Source: JAKFEW01 sp036675505
GTDB lineage: Bacteria > Cyanobacteriota > Sericytochromatia > S15B-MN24 > JAQBPE01
Direction of reading: 5' to 3'
Assembly (NCBI GenBank): GCA_036675505.1
Contig: JAKFEW010000106.1
Coordinates: 1-17,798, forward strand
Length of the DNA stretch: 17,798 nt
The notes under the pieces were generated by a model. The model searched no databases. It worked only from the letters and a program-made list of their open reading frames with translations, and was not told the origin of the DNA. This document shows, one piece after another, positions 13,835-17,798 of this stretch. How positions within the stretch are numbered: position 1 is the stretch's first letter; each line of letters opens with the position of its first letter. The translations under genes were made by a program, and so were the position numbers.

Positions 13835-14088
13835 CCCAATAGCCGGCGACGCGCCTCGGCGGAGCTGATATTCGAACCAGGCTCATCCTTTGCGGCCGCG
13901 ACGGCGGCCGCCTCGTCGGCTGTTTCAGGCTCGTCGTCGTGCGGAACGGAGCCGAACGCGGCGAGCGCAGCCTCACGAGAACGACGTAAGTCATTCTGGC
14001 GAACCGCGCGCGCGAAGTCGAGCACCTCCCCGGCGAGCGCTTCGGGCAGTTCGTCGATCAGGCGATGCAGTTCATCTTTGTTCGCCAT
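13831..14088 (-). CDS. antitoxin of the RelE/ParE pair
   Basis: An 85-aa antitoxin encoded just before the toxin. The N-terminal helix pattern KDELHRLIDELPEALAGEVLDFAR is typical of antitoxins partnered with RelE-like toxins, and the acidic middle (DDEPETADEAAA) and the C-terminal AEARRRLL helix complete the pattern. It should bind and neutralise the toxin and repress the operon. Two ATGs lie in tandem (14091 and 14088). The second is preferred because GGAGG lies six bases upstream of it, against three for the first. The stop overlaps the toxin start by four bases. Confidence 0.88.
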   Translation of the reverse strand: MANKDELHRLIDELPEALAGEVLDFARAVRQNDLRRSREAALAAFGSVPHDDEPETADEAAAVAAAKDEPGSNISSAEARRRLLG

Positions 14089-14189
14089 CATTCACCTCCG
14101 GAGGCCTTCGGACGTAGGTGCCTGATACCCAGGCGACCAACAAGCAAGGCGCCGTGGAATTGAAACCCGGCGGCCTGTTCGCTGATTCC

Positions 14190-14195
14190 AGTATA
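14190..14195 (-). promoter_or_regulatory. possible -10 box of the toxin-antitoxin operon
   Basis: TATACT on the minus strand lies about 100 bases before the antitoxin start, the same hexamer as in the PhnA-like promoter. No -35 box is convincing. A promoter is expected in this 231-base spacer, since the next gene upstream on this strand ends at 14320. Confidence 0.35.
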
Positions 14196-14220
14196 AGGCC
14201 TGATCTCCTCGCCCGAAGCG

Positions 14221-14319
14221 ATGTTTTGAGGAGCGAAAATGCGAACACGTCCCGAACTCAGGGCCCTAATCGATGAGACCACACCGCCGGAGTTCCGCGG
14301 CGACCGGCCTGGCGACAGG
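14221..14319 (+). other. orphan translation start, possible truncated gene
   Basis: A strong ribosome site, GAGGAG, lies six bases upstream of ATG 14239 on the plus strand. The frame reads MRTRPELRALIDETTPPEFR and then enters the antisense of the NHL gene, where it stays open only because of GC-rich codon bias. About 27 codons lie before the overlap. It may be the stump of a gene whose remainder was lost, or an unusual small gene. I do not call it a functional CDS. Confidence 0.25.
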
Positions 14320-17082
14320 CTACGGCCCGAGGGCCGCGCGCTTGACCAGCTTGACCTGGTTGTGGCCCGAATCCGCGATGTAGAGGTTCTCCTCGGCGTC
14401 GAAGGCCAGGCCGATGGGCTCCTTGAGCGATTCGTCGGGCGCGGTGCCCGTGAGCGCGAGGCCGCCGGGCCCGGCCACCGTGGTGATCGTGCCCGTGGCG
14501 AGGTCGATGCGCCGCACGCGGTCGTTGCGGGAGTCCGAGACGTAGAGCCGGCCGGCGGCGTCGAGCGCCAGGCCGAGCGGGAAGTTCAGCCGGGCGGCCG
14601 CGGCCGGCCCGCCGTCACCGCCGAGGCCCTCGCCGTTGCCGCCGGCCACGCGGGTGAGCGCGCCGTCGGCGAGGCTGTAGACGGCGTGCTGCTTGGCGTC
14701 GGCCACGTAAATCGTGCCGTCGGGGGCGGCCACCAGGCCGGTCGGCTGCTCGAGCTGGAACATCGGCGCGAGCGGCTCGGCCTGGTCGCCCCTCACGCGG
14801 TAGACCTGGCGCAGCGCGATGTCGGTGAGCAGCAGCGCGCCGTCGGCCGCGGGCGTGAGCGTGAAGGGGAACAGCACGCCGAGCGGGAACGGCAGCACCT
14901 TCATCATCCCGTCCGGCGTGACCTCGCGCATGCTCAGCCGCACGGCCCTCACCGAGCCCTCGACGAGCAGCACCCGGCCGTCGGCCATCGCCGTCACGGC
15001 GAGCACCGCGTCGATCGGCGTCTGCGCGGCCGGGACCGCCGCGGTCGTCGGCGCCTCGGCCGCCCGGTCCGGCTTGCCGACGAAGCGCACGTAGAGGCCG
15101 TCCGGGCGGCGCTTCCAGACCACGTTGTTCAGGCCGTCGGCCACGTAGAGGTTGTCCTGGCGGTCGATCGCGAGCGCCGTCGGCCGGTTGAGGCCGAGTC
15201 GCTCCGGCGCGACAGGCTCGTCGCCGGAGGCCGGCACCAGGCCCGCGAGCTGCGTGCCCGCGCCGCCCGCGCGCGCCACGCGCCAGATGCGGTTGGTGTC
15301 GGTGTCGGCGAGGATCACGTCATCCGCCTCGGCGCGCAGGCCCTTGAGCTGCGAGCGGCGGAAATCGAGCGGGAGCGCCGACCAGGCCGTCCGATCCCAG
15401 CGCCAGACCTGGGTCTTGTCGGCCAGGTAGACCTCGCCGTCCGGCGCGACGGCGAGGCGGCTCTCGTCGTCCAGCGGCCTGGCCGGCACGGCCGCGAGGT
15501 GCTGGAACCCGTCGCCGACCAGGGTGCTCACGTGGCCCGAGTCGTGCTGGTAGGCGTACACCGTGCCGCCGGGGCCTGCGGCGAGGGCGTCCGGGAAGTT
15601 CTCGTCATCGGTCGAAAGCCCCTTGAGCTGGCCGTCCGCCTCGACCCTGTAGGTGCCGTTGTTGCCCTTCACGATCACGCGCCCGGTCGCGTCGAGCGCC
15701 AGCGCCACCGGGTGGTTCAGCCTCGCCGCGAGCGCCGGCTGGCCGTCGAGCGGGTTGAAGCCCTCGGTGCCGCTCGGATCCGCACCGCTGCCCGCGACGG
15801 TGGTGATCACGCCGGTCTTGCCGTCGATGCGGCGCACGCGGTGGTTGCCGAAATCGGCGACGAAGACGTCGTCCTGCGCGTTCACGACCACGTCGACCGG
15901 CTGGGCCACGTAGGCGTCCGCGGCCGGACCGCCGTCGCCGAGCGTGCGCGCGCCGGCCTTGCCCGCGAAGGTGGTGAGCGTGCCGTCCGGCCAACGGCGG
16001 CGCACGCGGTCGGCGTTGCGCTCGGCGATCAGCAGGCTGCCGTCCGAGAGCCGCGCGACGGCGTACGGGTAGGTGAGCGAGACCTTGGTCGCCGCGAGGC
16101 CGTCGCCCAGGTCCGCGAGGCCGGCCACCAGCAGGCTCTTCACGTGAGCGAACTGGCCGTCGACCCTGGCGTCGCTGGCGCGCAGGCTGCCGATGGCGGC
16201 GCGGATGGCCGCCGCGTCGAGGCGCTTCGCCGGCCACTGGTCGCCGAGCGCCGCCGCGACCTTGGCGCGCGTGTCCGCCTCGACGCCCGCGGGCAGCTTG
16301 GCGAGCACGTCGCGCGGCCTGGGCTGCGAGCGTACGTAGGCCTCGAGCACGAAGCCGATCACCAGCGTGGAGGTGCCGTCGACGTCGACCTCGCGCGCAG
16401 CCCCCGGCTCGGCGTCCGGCACGTACGCGACCATCGGGCCGACCTCGGGCGGCAGGTCCACGCGCGCGACCAGGCTCGCGCCGCGCGGCGTGCGCGCGAA
16501 GGCGTAGCCGCCGCCGGCGTCGGTGGTGGCCTGGAAGGGCTTGCCCGCGGCGTCCTTGAACGGCGTGCCGCCGGCGTCGCAGAGCGTGACCGTGAAACCG
16601 GCCGCGGGCGCGTCGGGCACCGCGAGCAGGCGCAGCTTGGTCTTGCCGATGACCGAAGGGAACTGACGAAGTCGGATCAGGCTCGCGCCGGCGTCGCCGA
16701 TGATCGCGCCGCCGTGGTTCGAAATCACGGCGCCGCCCTTGTCCGAGATCAGGCTGCCGCTGTTGTTCGCGACGAGGCCCGTCGGGATCTTGACCTTGCC
16801 GATCAGCTGGCCGCCGTTGTTCGCGATCAGGCTGGCGCCGGCGTCGCCGATGATGCTCGCGCCGGCGTCGCCGATGAGGGCGCCGCCCTGGCTTACGACG
16901 TCGAGCGGGTTGCCCTTCGCGGATGCCGTGGGTTTGGGCTTGCCGCCTTTCGGCCCGCTGGTGGGGCTGCCGGCCGGGCAGGCCGTCAGGCCGAGCACCA
17001 GGGCGAGCACGAGCGGCAGCCGGCGCGCCGTCACGCGGCCGCGCCGTTCCTCACGCTGGCTGTCCGAGGAGGTGGTCCCCAT
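14320..17082 (-). CDS. NHL-repeat lipoprotein with octapeptide repeat
   Basis: A 920-aa predicted lipoprotein. The lipobox LTAC places lipidated Cys35 after a hydrophobic core (22-33). A Lys/Pro/Gly linker precedes an octapeptide repeat (66-136). Residues about 148-250 look like a carboxypeptidase-regulatory/Ig-type beta unit (FTVTLCDAGGTPFKDAAGK). From about 335 to 918 I count twelve NHL-type blades, recognisable by phrases such as NLYVADGLNNVVWK, TIYVADAKQHAVY and RLYVSDSRNDRVRR with alternating TVAG loops, enough for two six-bladed propellers. NHL propellers usually bind proteins, carbohydrates or nucleic acids, and none of the usual catalytic residues is evident. ATG 17082 has GAGGG upstream; GTG 17034 would give a more standard signal peptide. 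Function unknown; surface binding is an inference. Confidence 0.9.
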   Translation of the reverse strand: MGTTSSDSQREERRGRVTARRLPLVLALVLGLTACPAGSPTSGPKGGKPKPTASAKGNPLDVVSQGGALIGDAGASIIGDAGASLIANNGGQLIGKVKIPTGLVANNSGSLISDKGGAVISNHGGAIIGDAGASLIRLRQFPSVIGKTKLRLLAVPDAPAAGFTVTLCDAGGTPFKDAAGKPFQATTDAGGGYAFARTPRGASLVARVDLPPEVGPMVAYVPDAEPGAAREVDVDGTSTLVIGFVLEAYVRSQPRPRDVLAKLPAGVEADTRAKVAAALGDQWPAKRLDAAAIRAAIGSLRASDARVDGQFAHVKSLLVAGLADLGDGLAATKVSLTYPYAVARLSDGSLLIAERNADRVRRRWPDGTLTTFAGKAGARTLGDGGPAADAYVAQPVDVVVNAQDDVFVADFGNHRVRRIDGKTGVITTVAGSGADPSGTEGFNPLDGQPALAARLNHPVALALDATGRVIVKGNNGTYRVEADGQLKGLSTDDENFPDALAAGPGGTVYAYQHDSGHVSTLVGDGFQHLAAVPARPLDDESRLAVAPDGEVYLADKTQVWRWDRTAWSALPLDFRRSQLKGLRAEADDVILADTDTNRIWRVARAGGAGTQLAGLVPASGDEPVAPERLGLNRPTALAIDRQDNLYVADGLNNVVWKRRPDGLYVRFVGKPDRAAEAPTTAAVPAAQTPIDAVLAVTAMADGRVLLVEGSVRAVRLSMREVTPDGMMKVLPFPLGVLFPFTLTPAADGALLLTDIALRQVYRVRGDQAEPLAPMFQLEQPTGLVAAPDGTIYVADAKQHAVYSLADGALTRVAGGNGEGLGGDGGPAAAARLNFPLGLALDAAGRLYVSDSRNDRVRRIDLATGTITTVAGPGGLALTGTAPDESLKEPIGLAFDAEENLYIADSGHNQVKLVKRAALGP
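16675..16887 (-). repeat. octapeptide (24-base) tandem repeat within the NHL lipoprotein
   Basis: The segment encodes units of the form G-[GA]-x-[LIV]-I-x-[DN]-x, for example GGALIGDA, GASIIGDA, GASLIANN, GGAVISNH and GGAIIGDA, broken once by KVKIPTGL. At DNA level a 19-base core recurs at 16685, 16835 and 16859 (plus-strand coordinates), the last two exactly 24 bases apart. The regular G and aliphatic pattern suggests a short beta-solenoid. Confidence 0.75.
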
Positions 17083-17156
17083 GGCCCTCGACCGTCCCGC
17101 TGCCGTGGCTGCCAGCGCCAGGCCGGCCCGACCGGCAGGCTGCCGGCGCTGACGGC

Positions 17157-17185
17157 ACTATACCGCCGCTGAGCAGGCGACTAAC
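17157..17185 (-). promoter_or_regulatory. possible promoter of the NHL lipoprotein gene
   Basis: TATAGT on the minus strand (17157-17162) with TTAGTC 16 bases upstream is a fair sigma70-like pair. It lies about 75 bases before ATG 17082, in the 112-base gap after the upstream gene. Confidence 0.4.
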
Positions 17186-17194
17186 CCCTGTGGC

Positions 17195-17798
17195 TCAGCC
17201 CGCGGAGGGGCCCGGCTGGGGCGGGAAGAGCGTGCTCAGGTGCGGCATGTCGGCGAACTGGCGGTGCAAGTTGCCGAGCGGGAAGAGCGCGCCGTGATAC
17301 TGCCCGGTGGGGAAGTTCGCGATCACACGCGCCTCTGCGTCCGGCGGCAGGCCGACGAGGCGCTGTTGCAGCTGCTCCGCCTCGCCATGCAGGTTGCGCG
17401 CCACGGTCCACTGGTTCACCGCGACCAGCGCGCGGCGGGCGGCGTCCGACTGGGCGAGGAAGAGCCGCGCCAGCTTGGGCACCCAGGGCGCCATCGGCTG
17501 GGCGATGCCGGCCGCGCTCACGGCGGGCGGGATCGCTTTGGCCACCTCGTCCCACTCGCGGCGGGGGCCGGGCAGGCCGGTGGTGCCGAGCGCGGTCTGC
17601 ACCAGCGTCAGGCGCGGCCCGACGTAGCTCAACACGTCGGTCGCCAGCCGGTGGGCCGCTTCGAGGCCCTTGCGGCCCTGCAGGCGGGCCCGGTCGGCCA
17701 GGCCGGGGGCGGCGTGGTCGGGGCCTGGACGCCCCGCCGCCGCGGGCCTGGCGGGGGCCACGGCGCGCACCGGCGTGGGCAGCGGCGCGGTGACCGAG
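17195..17798 (-). CDS. unrecognised protein, C-terminal part (5' end outside window)
   Basis: The frame is open to the window edge, giving at least 200 residues of a longer gene; a GTG at 17770 is an internal possibility only. The first 35 residues are Pro/Ala/Arg-rich. The rest is helix-prone and hydrophilic (GLEAAHRLATDVLSYVG, VAVNQWTVARNLHGEAEQLQQRLVGLP), then FPTGQYHGALFPLGNLHRQF and a Pro-rich end. No membrane segment or known motif is visible in this part. I do not recognise the family. Its reading direction matches the NHL lipoprotein, whose start lies 112 bases downstream, but a promoter-like element in the gap suggests separate transcription. Confidence 0.65.
   Translation of the reverse strand, partial: SVTAPLPTPVRAVAPARPAAAGRPGPDHAAPGLADRARLQGRKGLEAAHRLATDVLSYVGPRLTLVQTALGTTGLPGPRREWDEVAKAIPPAVSAAGIAQPMAPWVPKLARLFLAQSDAARRALVAVNQWTVARNLHGEAEQLQQRLVGLPPDAEARVIANFPTGQYHGALFPLGNLHRQFADMPHLSTLFPPQPGPSAG

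Noticed and set aside
14088..14282. 64-codon minus-strand frame just upstream of the antitoxin
   Set aside because: It has no ribosome site, no recognisable motif, and spans the likely toxin-antitoxin promoter.
14239..17172. 977-codon open frame on the plus strand opposite the NHL gene
   Set aside because: Its translation is low-complexity Arg/Ala/Val/Gly typical of the antisense of GC-rich genes, while the minus strand has a lipobox, repeats and NHL blades. Only its start region (14221-14319) is kept as an observation.

Overview
The window is high-GC DNA from what looks like a diderm (Gram-negative-type) bacterium. At least four proteins carry signal peptides ending in a lipobox cysteine, and there is a secreted amylase, a c-type cytochrome fragment and several Shine-Dalgarno-led genes. 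Lipoproteins with Pro/Thr-rich linkers, a large NHL-propeller lipoprotein with an octapeptide repeat, and a 550-aa coiled-coil protein would suit an environmental lineage such as the non-photosynthetic relatives of Cyanobacteria (Sericytochromatia-like) or a myxobacterium. The sequence alone does not settle this. There are no tRNA, rRNA, CRISPR or transposase genes.

Layout. 1-309: 3' end of a c-type cytochrome gene. 390-2592 (+): secreted GH13 amylase followed after 10 bases by a nucleotidyltransferase. 2604-3095 (-): GNAT acetyltransferase. 3248-3466 (+): tiny Cys-rich lipoprotein, overlapping at its stop with a convergent HAD phosphatase (3463-4089, -). 4280-5932 (+): coiled-coil protein, then a short PhnA C-terminal-domain protein (5996-6211, +). 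6227-6718 (-): cupin. 6875-8290 (+): lipoprotein of unknown function. 8302-8826 (-): SMI1/KNR4-like protein, divergent from a K+-channel-like membrane protein (8957-9802, +).

9803-10283 has no convincing gene but holds a run of compact hairpins, and is the best candidate here for an undescribed structured RNA. A small membrane protein follows (10284-10511, +). Then comes a minus-strand block: a type II toxin-antitoxin pair (13529-14088), a JmjC/cupin_8 oxygenase (12346-13359), and an Ig-like/carboxypeptidase-regulatory lipoprotein translationally coupled to it (10538-12349). The right end carries a 920-aa NHL-repeat lipoprotein (14320-17082, -) and the 3' part of an unrecognised gene (17195-17798, -).

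Most genes are single units or pairs and do not form one pathway. The window reads as ordinary chromosome with unusual surface lipoproteins. Points of most interest: the hairpin-rich spacer, the octapeptide-repeat/NHL lipoprotein, the oxygenase-lipoprotein couple, the non-canonical channel filter, and two genes whose -10 box lies exactly 7 bases before the start codon, suggesting leaderless mRNAs.
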